DNA from: CAZHFW01 sp964531675
GTDB taxonomy: Bacteria; Planctomycetota; Phycisphaerae; Phycisphaerales; UBA1924
Assembly (NCBI GenBank): GCA_964531675.1
Contig: CAZHFW010000025.1
Coordinates: 1 to 55,967 of the forward strand
Direction: 5' to 3'
DNA length: 55,967 nt
Shown: in pieces, positions 33,636 to 41,850 of the stretch
Layout: each line of letters opens with the position of its first letter
Position numbering within the stretch: position 1 is the first letter of the stretch
Translations under genes and position numbers: made by a program
The notes under the pieces: generated by a model
The model's input: only the letters and a program-made list of their open reading frames with translations
Told to the model about the DNA's origin: nothing
The model's database searches: none

Positions 33636-34097
33636 TCACCGCGGCACACGGGCCTCCATGTCGATCTCGATCATCTGGCCTTGCAGCGCCAGGCCCTCGA
33701 CCTCGAGCCAGGTTCCGGTTGGGAAGCGTCCCTTGTAGAGCTCGTTGCGATAGCCCGCCACCTTGATGAAGCCCTGCATGTCGGTGGTGTAGATGTTCTC
33801 GGCGGTCACGTCCTTGAACGTGCATCCGTAGTGCGCCAGGATCTTGGAGAGATCGCTGTAGCAGTTCTTCATCTGCTGCTCGAGATTCCCGGGGGCGACC
33901 AGATTGCCCTTGTCGTCCATGCTCACCGCGCCCGAGATCTTGATGTGGTCCCCGATGCGGACCGCGTGGGAGTAGCCGTATTCCTTCTCGACCTGGGGCC
34001 TGAACAGGTAGTACTCGGGCGCGTGCGAGCTGGCGCACCCCGACGTCAAACACACGGACACCGCCAGAACACCCAGAGCAGGACGGAGAGCCATCAT
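33636..34097 (-). CDS. Rid/YjgF-fold lipoprotein
   Basis: 153 residues from ATG 34097, with AGGAG nine bases upstream. A lipoprotein-like signal ends LTSGC at residue ~22. The rest is the Rid fold: GYSHAVRIGDHIKISGAVSMDDKGN, LEQQMKNCYSDLSKILAHYGCTFKDVTAENIYTTDM, YKGRFPTGTWLEVEGLALQGQMIEIDMEARV. The Arg that in RidA (E. coli Arg105, in PARSCVEV) anchors the substrate carboxylate is Gly here (PTGTWLEV), so imine hydrolysis of the RidA type is not expected. A membrane-anchored member of this normally cytoplasmic family is unusual. Confidence 0.88.
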   Translation of the reverse strand: MMALRPALGVLAVSVCLTSGCASSHAPEYYLFRPQVEKEYGYSHAVRIGDHIKISGAVSMDDKGNLVAPGNLEQQMKNCYSDLSKILAHYGCTFKDVTAENIYTTDMQGFIKVAGYRNELYKGRFPTGTWLEVEGLALQGQMIEIDMEARVPR

Positions 34098-34473
34098 GAT
34101 CGCGAACTCCTGAAGAGGAAACGGACAGAGTCGGACCCTGTGTGGGCCGCTTCGCAGCATACCCGAGGCGTTGGATCGGTTCGGAAGCCCGGGAGGCGAC
34201 GGCGGTCGATCAGCGCTCGGCTTGGCCGACGCCTCGAGAGCTCTTGGGGACGATCAGTCGTCTCGCTCGACTCTGACCCAGGGGAATTGCCTTGCTGGGA
34301 TCGAGGGAGTTGCGAGCGTGCTGACCCGCAAGCTCGAGGGAGCCTTTCCCGCTCTTGGACTCGGCAGCCACGAGACGCCTGCAAAGCCCTTTTGCGGAGT
34401 GACGCTCGCCGGTATTCTCTTCAAGAGAGAGACAGTGTTTCCGGGCGGTTGAAACTCACTGAGGAGGAGAGAC
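34098..34473 (+). other. 376-base intergenic region upstream of the PEP-CTERM gene
   Basis: No convincing gene: the open frames present are short and lack codon or motif support. The only sure element is the ribosome site GAGGAGGAG at 34461-34469. A promoter probably lies near GGTATTCTC (34411-34419), with no clear -35. Confidence 0.4.
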
Positions 34474-35241
34474 ATGAATAGGTCTGTTGCTTGCGTGCTC
34501 CGCACGCTGGGCGTTCTCACGCTCGCCACGTCGATCGCGGCCCCCGGGCGGGCGCAGATCAGCGAGGCGGGATTCCCCACGAGCATGATGACCGTCGCCC
34601 CGGCCTACGTGAACAACTCGGTTTGGCAGGGCTGGTCCCTCGGAAATCAGAACTACGGAATCGGCACCAACCTCAATGGCGGCTCCGGCAACTGGACGCA
34701 CACGTACGTCGGCGGCATCCTCACGAATATCACGATCAACGTGAACGAGCTCCGCAACCAGTACAGCCAGTTCCATCCCTACAACGATCCCTCGGTCCGC
34801 ATCTCGGGCGGCGTCCAGTTCACGCCCTCGGTCAATACCCCCTACCTCATCGGCGGCGCGATCGACATGGTGCTCTCCGGGAGCGCCTCGAGCAGCAGCA
34901 GCGCGAGCGGACTGGTCTGGCTCGAACAGCTCAGCGGCCCGACGCTCGCCTCCTTTGGCTCCTCCTTTGCACGAAACACGAACTCGAGCATCGTCGGGAA
35001 CATCTACGACAGCGCGTCGCCGCTCTCCGGATCCGCGACCGGCATGCTCTCCGCCGGCACCACGTACAAGCTGAACTGGGACTTCTCCGTCTCCAGCCTG
35101 ATCAACCTGGACACAGGGCTCTACGCCAACACGTACAGCCTCAGCACCCCGCCAAATCTCTCGATCTCGTTCGTGCCGACCCCGGGATCGGCGATGATCC
35201 TCGGCATCGCAGGTCTGAGCGCGATCCGACGCCGCCGCTGA
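34474..35241 (+). CDS. Secreted PEP-CTERM-like protein, function unknown
   Basis: 255 residues. Signal peptide at ~1-27 (CVLRTLGVLTLATSIAAPGRA). The body is Ser/Asn/Gly-rich with a run of Ser (SGSASSSSSASG) and many predicted strands. The C terminus is VPTPGS, hydrophobic AMILGIAGLSAI, then RRRR, the same sorting signature as the protein at 17793. Excellent Shine-Dalgarno (GAGGAGGAGA), unlike the leaderless genes around it. A terminator follows at 35328. Confidence 0.85.
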   Translation: MNRSVACVLRTLGVLTLATSIAAPGRAQISEAGFPTSMMTVAPAYVNNSVWQGWSLGNQNYGIGTNLNGGSGNWTHTYVGGILTNITINVNELRNQYSQFHPYNDPSVRISGGVQFTPSVNTPYLIGGAIDMVLSGSASSSSSASGLVWLEQLSGPTLASFGSSFARNTNSSIVGNIYDSASPLSGSATGMLSAGTTYKLNWDFSVSSLINLDTGLYANTYSLSTPPNLSISFVPTPGSAMILGIAGLSAIRRRR

Positions 35242-35327
35242 GTCAGGCACAATCGGGACGGGCATCGCCCCGACTTTTGCACGCACGCCCGCTGGACGTC
35301 CGCGGGTGGGCTTGAGCCTGCGCGCAT

Positions 35328-35363
35328 GACGAACCCCCGGGCGATGGCCCGGGGGTCTCGTCA
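35328..35363 (+). terminator. Hairpin terminator between convergent genes
   Basis: A near-perfect hairpin with core ACCCCCGGGC - GAT - GGCCCGGGGGT and flanking GACGA/TCGTC pairs. It lacks a strong T-run but lies between the convergent genes ending at 35241 and 35444. Confidence 0.75.
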
Positions 35364-35443
35364 CACCGCAGCGATGCGTTTCCGCTGGCGATGCCTTGTT
35401 GACGCAACCCCGTCAACAGAGGGCATCGGGCAGCGGACGCCAC

Positions 35444-36598
35444 TTACCGCGAGAGCTTGCCATTCTCGACCACCGCGACGCCGTCGATCGTGAGCGTGCT
35501 TCCCGGCATAAAGAAGCTCGCCGAGAAGCCCGAGTTGTTCTTGCCGCCCGCCCAGTTGTTGTTGCCGATTCCGATCGTGACCATGCCTGCGGGAACCCAG
35601 GTCAGCATCTTGGAGCCCTCGGGGATGGCGACGTCGGAGTTGATTCCGATGTCGATGAACGAGAGTTCATCCTTCCCCGCGTCTCCAGCATCGAAGGCGG
35701 CCTTGAGCGCGTCGAGCCCCGACTTGGCGGTCATGGAGACGACCTTGCCGCCGCGCACGACCAGAGTCAGGCCGCTGATCTCCCGTCCGCGAAAGGATGT
35801 GCGATCCACGACCACGGTGCCCTCCGCTGCACCCGGCACGGGGGTGCTGAACACTTCACCCGCGGGGAGCCAGACCTGGCACGCCGCCCCACCCTTGGCC
35901 AGATCCTCAGACGAAATCACGCCATCGGAGACGAAGGCCTGACGGGAGGCGATCCCGATCCGCAGATCGGTGCCGTTCTTGTTCGTGATGTGGACTTCCT
36001 TGCCGACCATCATGCGGGAAGCCAGCGTCTGCCCGGTGGCCTGAAGCTTGGCGTAGTCGGTGTTGACGCCCGACCAGAAGATCGTGCTGAGCTGATCAAG
36101 GCTGACGCCGTACATCTTCGCCATCGCGGGCGTGGGGAACAGACCGTTGCCCAAGGTGACGGCCCGGACGTTGCTCTTGAGCATGGCGCTCTCCGTCGCG
36201 CGGCGCGCCTGATCAAGGGAGGCCATGCGGGCGGCGGGAACATCGGCGAAGTTCGTGGGATTCTCCACGGCTTCCACGCTGATCGTTGCGTTCACGACGC
36301 CAGCCAGCCCGAGCATCAGGCCGTTGGGCTGCGCGTCGAACTGGGCCGGGGTCGCCTCGTACATACGGCGCGCCAGCTGATCGTCGGAGACCGTGATGAG
36401 CGGGAACGCGCCGAGCTTGCGGACGTCGATCGCGACCTGCTCCAGCAGCTCCATGTCCGCTTGACGGCCGCTGATCAGCACCCGATCTCCCGTCTTGACC
36501 GATGCGCACTGATTCACGAGTGTCTGCGCGGTGGCCTTGACGTCGGGGCCGGCGCCGAGTGTGGAAACAGCCAGGGTGGCGAAGAACGTTGCGAACAT
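35444..36598 (-). CDS. M29 aminopeptidase-like protein, probably lacking metal ligands
   Basis: 384 residues; GGAG before ATG 36598. A short hydrophobic N terminus (MFATFFATLAVSTLGAG) may be a signal peptide. The fold is that of thermophilic M29 metalloaminopeptidases: TLVNQCASVKTGDRVLISGRQ, VWLPAGEVFSTPVPGAAEGTVVVD (the first conserved metal Glu region), then SGLTLVVRGGKVV. In true M29 enzymes the last third has a HIALG His and a SxxHxD His/Asp pair; here the equivalents read TIGIGNNNWAGG and NNSGFSASFFMPG, without His or Asp. The protein may be a non-catalytic homologue. Confidence 0.8.
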   Translation of the reverse strand: MFATFFATLAVSTLGAGPDVKATAQTLVNQCASVKTGDRVLISGRQADMELLEQVAIDVRKLGAFPLITVSDDQLARRMYEATPAQFDAQPNGLMLGLAGVVNATISVEAVENPTNFADVPAARMASLDQARRATESAMLKSNVRAVTLGNGLFPTPAMAKMYGVSLDQLSTIFWSGVNTDYAKLQATGQTLASRMMVGKEVHITNKNGTDLRIGIASRQAFVSDGVISSEDLAKGGAACQVWLPAGEVFSTPVPGAAEGTVVVDRTSFRGREISGLTLVVRGGKVVSMTAKSGLDALKAAFDAGDAGKDELSFIDIGINSDVAIPEGSKMLTWVPAGMVTIGIGNNNWAGGKNNSGFSASFFMPGSTLTIDGVAVVENGKLSR

Positions 36599-36791
36599 GG
36601 TTGACTCCTTGGACAGGGGTGCATCCGACTCGTCGCTCCAAGCGAGGCCGCCCCGCCCCGAGGATCACGAATCCGCGAGATTCCGTTCCGCGGCTTCGCG
36701 TCACCCCGGGAAGACTCGGGCGTGCACGCACGATGGCCGCCAATGCTCGCGCCGCTTCCGCCAGTGGACGGCCACCCGCTACCCTCTGCTG

Positions 36792-37364
36792 ATGGAAGGA
36801 AACGTGAGCCAATTCCTGGACTCGACCGGGGCGAACGATCCACGTGCCGCGGAGAAGCTGCTGCCGCAGGTCTATGCCCAGCTGCGGGCCGCGGCCCAGG
36901 CGCAGCTGAAATCTGAACGAGCCGGGCACACGTTGTCCGCGACCGCGCTGGTGCACGAGGCGTACATGAAGCTGGTAGGGCCACGAGAGGTGCCTTGGGC
37001 CAACCGGGCTCACTTCTATGCGGCAGCCGCCCAAGCGATGCGGCAGGTCCTGCTCGATCACGCCAAGGCCCGCACCGCGGACAAGCGCGGCGGTCCCAAT
37101 GCCCGACGTGCTGCACTCAACATGGCCGGGCTGCCCGATCCTGCTTCCGAAGACGAATCGGCGGGTTTCCTGATCCTCGAGGCCGCGATCTCTCGCCTTG
37201 AGGTCGCCGATCCCGACGCTGCTGCGGTTGTGCGATTGCGTTACTTCGGAGGCCTGGAGGTCAAAGAAACCGCTCTGGCGCTGGGGATCTCGGAAGCCAC
37301 CGTAAAGCGTGACTGGGCCTTTGCGCGGGCCTGGCTGAAGAACGCGATCGAGCACGACGAGTAG
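36792..37364 (+). CDS. ECF-like sigma factor, planctomycete type
   Basis: 190 residues (alternative GTG start at 36804 preceded by GGAAGGAA). Region 2: AAEKLLPQVYAQLRAAAQAQLKSERAGHTLSATALVHEAYMKLVGP and HFYAAAAQAMRQVLLDHAKARTADKRGG. Region 4: LEVADPDAAAVVRLRYFGGLEVKETALALGISEATVKRDWAFARAWLKNAI, a clear helix-turn-helix. This is the ECF-like subfamily often encoded next to Ser/Thr kinases rather than anti-sigma factors; none is adjacent here, the nearest kinase being at 38772. It is divergent from the M29-like gene across 193 bases. Confidence 0.95.
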   Translation: MEGNVSQFLDSTGANDPRAAEKLLPQVYAQLRAAAQAQLKSERAGHTLSATALVHEAYMKLVGPREVPWANRAHFYAAAAQAMRQVLLDHAKARTADKRGGPNARRAALNMAGLPDPASEDESAGFLILEAAISRLEVADPDAAAVVRLRYFGGLEVKETALALGISEATVKRDWAFARAWLKNAIEHDE

Positions 37365-37560
37365 CGTCAGAACCCCTCCGCCCATTCATCGCTCATGCAT
37401 CTTGTGATCGATGCATCGCGGCCTCACCAGTCCATTGACGCGTTGCCCTGTGCTCCGTCGTTGAGCGCCTGAACAGAGGCTGTGTCCGATCCGTCATCCC
37501 ATGCTTCTGCCCACCGCGAGCTTCCCCTGAGAGTTGGTAAGCTCCGGCCCAGCCTTCCTG
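37365..37560 (+). promoter_or_regulatory. Intergenic region with -10-like TAAGCT
   Basis: 196 bases without a supported gene. GGTAAGCT around 37536-37543 is a candidate -10 about 18 bases before ATG 37561. Confidence 0.4.
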
Positions 37561-38094
37561 ATGCAAAGTTCACCTCCAAGAGATTGGCTGACCCTGCACA
37601 TCGCAAGCAGCCCCGCGCCCCGCTCTCGCGACGCACGGATGCGACAGATGCGGACAGAGGACGCCGACGCACTGGCTCAGCTGATGCTTGACAGCTACCG
37701 GGGAAGCGTCGACGACACCGGGGAGACGCTCCAGGATGCACGCGGCGCCGTCGCGCAGCTCTTCTCAGGAGACTTCGGCGCACCGGATCCGGAGCTTTGC
37801 CTGGTGGTCGACGATGGGACCGCGCTCGCCGCGGCGACCATCGTCACGCGCGATCGGGTCGCGCCCCCGCCCCTCAAACCAGGCGAGGCGTTCCTCGCCT
37901 TCTCGATGACGGCGCCCACGTGGAAACGCAAAGGGCTGGCAAGGGCGGGGCTCACGCACGTCATCGACGTCCTCCGCACGCGCGGCGAATCACGCCTGCA
38001 CCTGGTCGTGACCCGAACCAACGAGCCCGCGATGAGACTCTACCAATCGCTCGGATTCGTGCAGGGGCCGATCGGCGATGCTCCGGTGTGTTGA
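37561..38094 (+). CDS. GNAT acetyltransferase
   Basis: 177 residues from ATG 37561. GNAT fold: MRQMRTEDADALAQLMLDSYRG, GEAFLAFSMTAPTWKRKGLARAGLTHVIDVLR (acetyl-CoA loop in KRKGLA) and LHLVVTRTNEPAMRLYQSLGF. Substrate unknown. No Shine-Dalgarno; TAAGCT is the probable -10. It lies between two sigma factor genes but nothing ties it to them functionally. Confidence 0.88.
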   Translation: MQSSPPRDWLTLHIASSPAPRSRDARMRQMRTEDADALAQLMLDSYRGSVDDTGETLQDARGAVAQLFSGDFGAPDPELCLVVDDGTALAAATIVTRDRVAPPPLKPGEAFLAFSMTAPTWKRKGLARAGLTHVIDVLRTRGESRLHLVVTRTNEPAMRLYQSLGFVQGPIGDAPVC

Positions 38095-38158
38095 GAAGCT
38101 CCGCCGCCGCGACACGATCGATCCGGCCCGGTCGCTCCGGTAGACTGCGCACCGCGCC

Positions 38159-38743
38159 ATGACTTCGGACGACGCCACCATCCTCATGAACGCCGCAGCC
38201 GAAGGCGACAAGGCTGCGGCGGATCGACTGCTGCCGATGGTCTATGACCAGCTGCGCCGCGCCGCCGAGGCGCAGCTGGCGCACGAGCAGTCCGGGCACA
38301 CACTCTCCGCCACCGCGATGGTCCACGAGGCGTACCTTCGCCTGGTCGGGCCTCGACAGGTCCCCTGGGCGGGTCGCGCTCACTTCTACGCTGCCGCTGC
38401 CGAGGCCATGCGCCGCGTTCTCATCGACTACGCCAGAGCCCGCAACCGTCTCAAACGCCGCCCCGCGGACGCCCCGACGTCGGATGACCTCTTCGGCCTG
38501 CGCAGCACAGCGGACCTGACCGCCGACGCGAATGTTGACCGAATCCTGATGCTGGATGAGGCGATCCGTCGCTTGGAGGCCGAGGACCCGGACGTGGCCC
38601 AGATCGTTCGGCTTCGGTTCTACGCCGGTTTGAGCGGCGACGAGACCGCCGCGGCCCTCGGCAAGTCCCCCGCCACGGTCGATCGCGACTGGGCGTGGGC
38701 TCGGGCTTGGCTGTTCAGACAACTCAAGGCAGGCAGCGCCTAG
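38159..38743 (+). CDS. ECF-like sigma factor paired with a Ser/Thr kinase
   Basis: 194 residues. Similar to the factor at 36792: ADRLLPMVYDQLRRAAEAQLAHEQSGHTLSATAMVHEAYLRLVGPRQVPWAGRAHFYAAAAEAMRRVL (region 2), then LEAEDPDVAQIVRLRFYAGLSGDETAAALGKSPATVDRDWAWARAWL (region 4). GGTAGACT lies 14 bases before the ATG. The TPR kinase begins 28 bases after the stop, the standard sigma-kinase pair, so phosphorylation may control its activity (inference from family arrangements). Confidence 0.95.
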   Translation: MTSDDATILMNAAAEGDKAAADRLLPMVYDQLRRAAEAQLAHEQSGHTLSATAMVHEAYLRLVGPRQVPWAGRAHFYAAAAEAMRRVLIDYARARNRLKRRPADAPTSDDLFGLRSTADLTADANVDRILMLDEAIRRLEAEDPDVAQIVRLRFYAGLSGDETAAALGKSPATVDRDWAWARAWLFRQLKAGSA

Positions 38744-38771
38744 GCGTGTGCCTCTTCTCTCGGAGGCGGAA

Positions 38772-41600
38772 ATGAGCGGTGATCGCGAGCGGATGAGAGA
38801 GCTCTTCGAGCAGGCAAGGCGTCAGCCACCTTCCGAGCGGGCCGCTTTTCTGCGCAGTATTCCGGACATCGATGAGACGGTGCGGGCCCAGATCGAAGAG
38901 ATGCTCTCATCGCTCGATGAGGCCGGACCCTTTCTCTCCGAGCCCACCCGAGATTCCGCTGACCCCGCCAGAACCGCTGAACTTCCCGGCGCGACAACCA
39001 TCGCCAACCTGAGCGCCGGTCAGGGGGAAGGTCCGGGCGCTCGCATCGGCCCATACAAGCTCCTCCAGCTCATCGGAGAAGGCGGCTTCGGCCTGGTGTT
39101 CATGGCCGAGCAGGAAAAGCCGATCTCCCGCAGGGTGGCGCTCAAGATCATCAAGTGGGGCATGGACACCAAGCAGGTCGTCGCCCGCTTCGAGCAGGAG
39201 CGCCAGGCGCTGGCGCTCATGGACCATCCCAACATCGCCAAGGTCCTGGACGCGGGCGCCACCGATTCCGGGCGTCCTTACTTCGTGATGGAGCTCTGCA
39301 AGGGTGAGTCCATCGTCTCGTATTGCGACACGAACAACCTCGACGTCCGGGAAAGGCTGGAGCTCTTTGCACAGGTCTGCCAGGCGGTCCAGCACGCCCA
39401 CACCAAGGGCCTGATCCATCGCGACATCAAGCCGAGCAACGTGCTCGTGAGCACCCATGACGGGCGCCCCCACGCCAAGGTGATCGACTTCGGCATCGCC
39501 AAGGCGACCGCAAGCCGCCTGACCGAAAAGACGCTCTTCACCGAGCATCGCGCCCTGATCGGGACGCCGGAGTACATGAGCCCCGAGCAGGCCGAGGGCT
39601 CGCTCGACATTGACGCCCGCACCGACGTCTACTCGCTCGGCGTGCTGCTGTACGAGCTTCTCACCGGTACAACGCCCTTCGATCCGAGCGGCCTGCGGTC
39701 CGCGGCGTACGCCGAGATCCAGCGGATCATCCGCGAAGTCGAACCCGCCAAGCCCAGCACAAGACTGAGTCACAACACCGAGAGCATCGCAAGCGTGGCC
39801 GCCAAGCGGCGCACGGAACCGGCGCGGCTTGGCAAGCTGGTCCGGGGTGACCTCGACTGGATCGTCATGAAGGCGCTCGAGAAGGAACGCCAGCGCCGCT
39901 ACGAGACCGCAAACGCGCTGGCGATGGACGTGCTGCGCCACCTCGCGGGCGAGGCGATCCGTGCGGCGCCCCCGAGCGCCTCCTATCGCTTCCGCAAGTT
40001 CGTCCGGCGGCACCGCGCGGGCGTCGCCCTCGCGACCGCGGTTTCCGCGGCCATCGTGCTCGGGCTCATCGGCACCTCGGTGGGCCTCGCGTGGGCCATG
40101 CGGGAGCGAGACCGCGCCAATCAGGCGGCACAAGTCGCACTGGTCGCCAACGAGCAGGCCCAGCAGCGTTCGCGGGAGCTCGAGCGCGTCGTCTCCTTTC
40201 AGTCGGCGCAGCTGTCGGGCGTTGATGTCATGCAGATGGGCATCCGCTTCCGGCGCGACCTTCTCGCGGGCCTTCTCAAGGCTCGCAAGGCCACCAACAC
40301 CCCGGCCGAGACGGTCAAGGCCGAAGAGGCCGCTCTGGACGCGGCGCTTGCAGGCGTCGATCTCACCGATATCGCTCGCTCCTCACTCGACAACGGGATC
40401 TTGCGGCCGTCGATCGAGGCCATCCGAGCCCAGTTTGCCGACCAGCCGGAGGTCCGCGCGGACCTCCTGCTCACGGTGAGCGAGAGCGCCCGGCGTCTTG
40501 GCCTCTTCGAACTTGCTGACGAGCCCAGTCGGGAAGCGATCGAAGCCCATACCAGTGCGGAAGGAGCCAGCGGCCCCAAGACCATCGACGCGCGCATGCG
40601 CCGCGCGATGCTCGCCAAGGATCGCGGCAAGCTCTCGGAGGCCGAGGCGGAGCTCCGCGAGTGTCTCGCGCTGGCGGAAGCGCATCTCGGAGCGGACTCG
40701 AAGGTCGCTGTCGACGTGCGTTCCAATCTCGCGACATTGCTGACCGCTCGGATGCAGTTCGAGGAGGCGGTGACCCTCTATCAGAAGGCCCTCCCCTGGT
40801 ACCGGGCCCACGAAGGTCCGCTCGACGCGGACACGCTGGGCTGCATGTCATCGCTGGCTTCCGCGCTCTCGAGTCTCAATCGGTTCGATGAGGCCGAGCC
40901 GCTCTTCCGCGAAGGATTGGACGGGTTCCGCGCAACGCTCGGGACCGACAGCCAGCGCACGATCCAGGCGATGAACAACCTCGCGGGCTTCTACCGCTCG
41001 AAGGAGGATTACGCCACGTCGCAACGGGTCTATGAGGAGTCGCTTGCCGCCGCCCGCCGCGCACTCGGAGAAGACCACTATCTGACGCTGATGATTCTGG
41101 ACAACATCGGCGGCCTTCGCTTCACGCAGCACGACGCGAAGGGGGCCGCGGAGTACGCTCGGACAGCACTCGAAGGCCGTCGCCGCGTCCTTGGCGAGGG
41201 ACACGCAGCCACCTTGCGGTCGTGCTACAACCTCGGACGGGTGCTCGAATCGCTCGGCAACCTCGAAGAGGCGATCGGTCTTTACCGACGCGCCGCGGCT
41301 GGCTTCCGAAACGTTTACGGCGAGTTCCACCAGAACTCCATCTCCGCGCGCAACTCGCTCGCGGGCACGCTCATCACCGCGGGCCGCTTCGAGGAGTGCG
41401 AGGGCGTCCTCTCGGACGAGCTTGCTCTGCTCGACACCGCTCCAAGCGCCCCGAGCGATCGGCGACGCGCGGTCGTTCGCGCGATGGGCATCCTGTACGA
41501 GAAGTGGGCCGCAGCGGAGCCGGGCAAAGGCCTCGACACCAAGGCCGCCGAGTGGAAAGCCAGGCTCGAGACGATGCCTCCACCTCCAAAGGGCAAGTAA
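38772..41600 (+). CDS. Ser/Thr protein kinase with membrane helix and TPR domain
   Basis: 942 residues from ATG 38772, with GGAGG five bases upstream (a GTG at 38748 is possible). Residues 1-70 are the helical N-terminal extension of this family (MRELFEQARRQPPSERAAFLR). Kinase domain ~93-400: GEGGFGLVF, Lys125 in VALKIIKWG, catalytic loop HRDIKPSNV (Asp218), DFG Asp239, GTPEYMSPEQ. One membrane helix at ~416-440. The extracytoplasmic part (~560-930) is tetratricopeptide repeats (AEAELRECLALAEAHLG, AVTLYQKALPWYRAHEG, AEPLFREGLDGFRATLG and so on). With the sigma gene it forms a transmembrane signalling pair; the ligand is unknown. Confidence 0.96.
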   Translation: MSGDRERMRELFEQARRQPPSERAAFLRSIPDIDETVRAQIEEMLSSLDEAGPFLSEPTRDSADPARTAELPGATTIANLSAGQGEGPGARIGPYKLLQLIGEGGFGLVFMAEQEKPISRRVALKIIKWGMDTKQVVARFEQERQALALMDHPNIAKVLDAGATDSGRPYFVMELCKGESIVSYCDTNNLDVRERLELFAQVCQAVQHAHTKGLIHRDIKPSNVLVSTHDGRPHAKVIDFGIAKATASRLTEKTLFTEHRALIGTPEYMSPEQAEGSLDIDARTDVYSLGVLLYELLTGTTPFDPSGLRSAAYAEIQRIIREVEPAKPSTRLSHNTESIASVAAKRRTEPARLGKLVRGDLDWIVMKALEKERQRRYETANALAMDVLRHLAGEAIRAAPPSASYRFRKFVRRHRAGVALATAVSAAIVLGLIGTSVGLAWAMRERDRANQAAQVALVANEQAQQRSRELERVVSFQSAQLSGVDVMQMGIRFRRDLLAGLLKARKATNTPAETVKAEEAALDAALAGVDLTDIARSSLDNGILRPSIEAIRAQFADQPEVRADLLLTVSESARRLGLFELADEPSREAIEAHTSAEGASGPKTIDARMRRAMLAKDRGKLSEAEAELRECLALAEAHLGADSKVAVDVRSNLATLLTARMQFEEAVTLYQKALPWYRAHEGPLDADTLGCMSSLASALSSLNRFDEAEPLFREGLDGFRATLGTDSQRTIQAMNNLAGFYRSKEDYATSQRVYEESLAAARRALGEDHYLTLMILDNIGGLRFTQHDAKGAAEYARTALEGRRRVLGEGHAATLRSCYNLGRVLESLGNLEEAIGLYRRAAAGFRNVYGEFHQNSISARNSLAGTLITAGRFEECEGVLSDELALLDTAPSAPSDRRRAVVRAMGILYEKWAAAEPGKGLDTKAAEWKARLETMPPPPKGK

Positions 41601-41850
41601 GCCTGCACGCTCGCCCCTATTGCAGGCCCATCGACCTTCTTTGAAACGAGTCCGCGGAGGTCACGAGTGTTTCGAGCCCGCGTGCACCAAGTAATCCCCG
41701 GGGCACTCGGCACGCAACCTGCCGCGGTTGGAGGTCGGATGAGGCCTGCTTCGACGCGACTCAAGCACTCCTGACACGACTCATCGGAGTTCCGAGACCC
41801 GGTACAGATCGTAAGCCCACGCACCAGATCCGGTACACTCCCTTTCCCTC
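41601..41850 (+). promoter_or_regulatory. Intergenic region with shared kinase promoter block
   Basis: 250 bases with no supported gene. AGATCCGGTACACT ends at 41839, and ATG 41851 follows after 11 bases. The same block occurs before the kinases at 45425 and 48448. Confidence 0.6.

Noticed and set aside
34171..34452. 93-residue plus-strand frame in the gap before the PEP-CTERM gene
   Set aside because: No motif, poor ribosome site and unconvincing composition.
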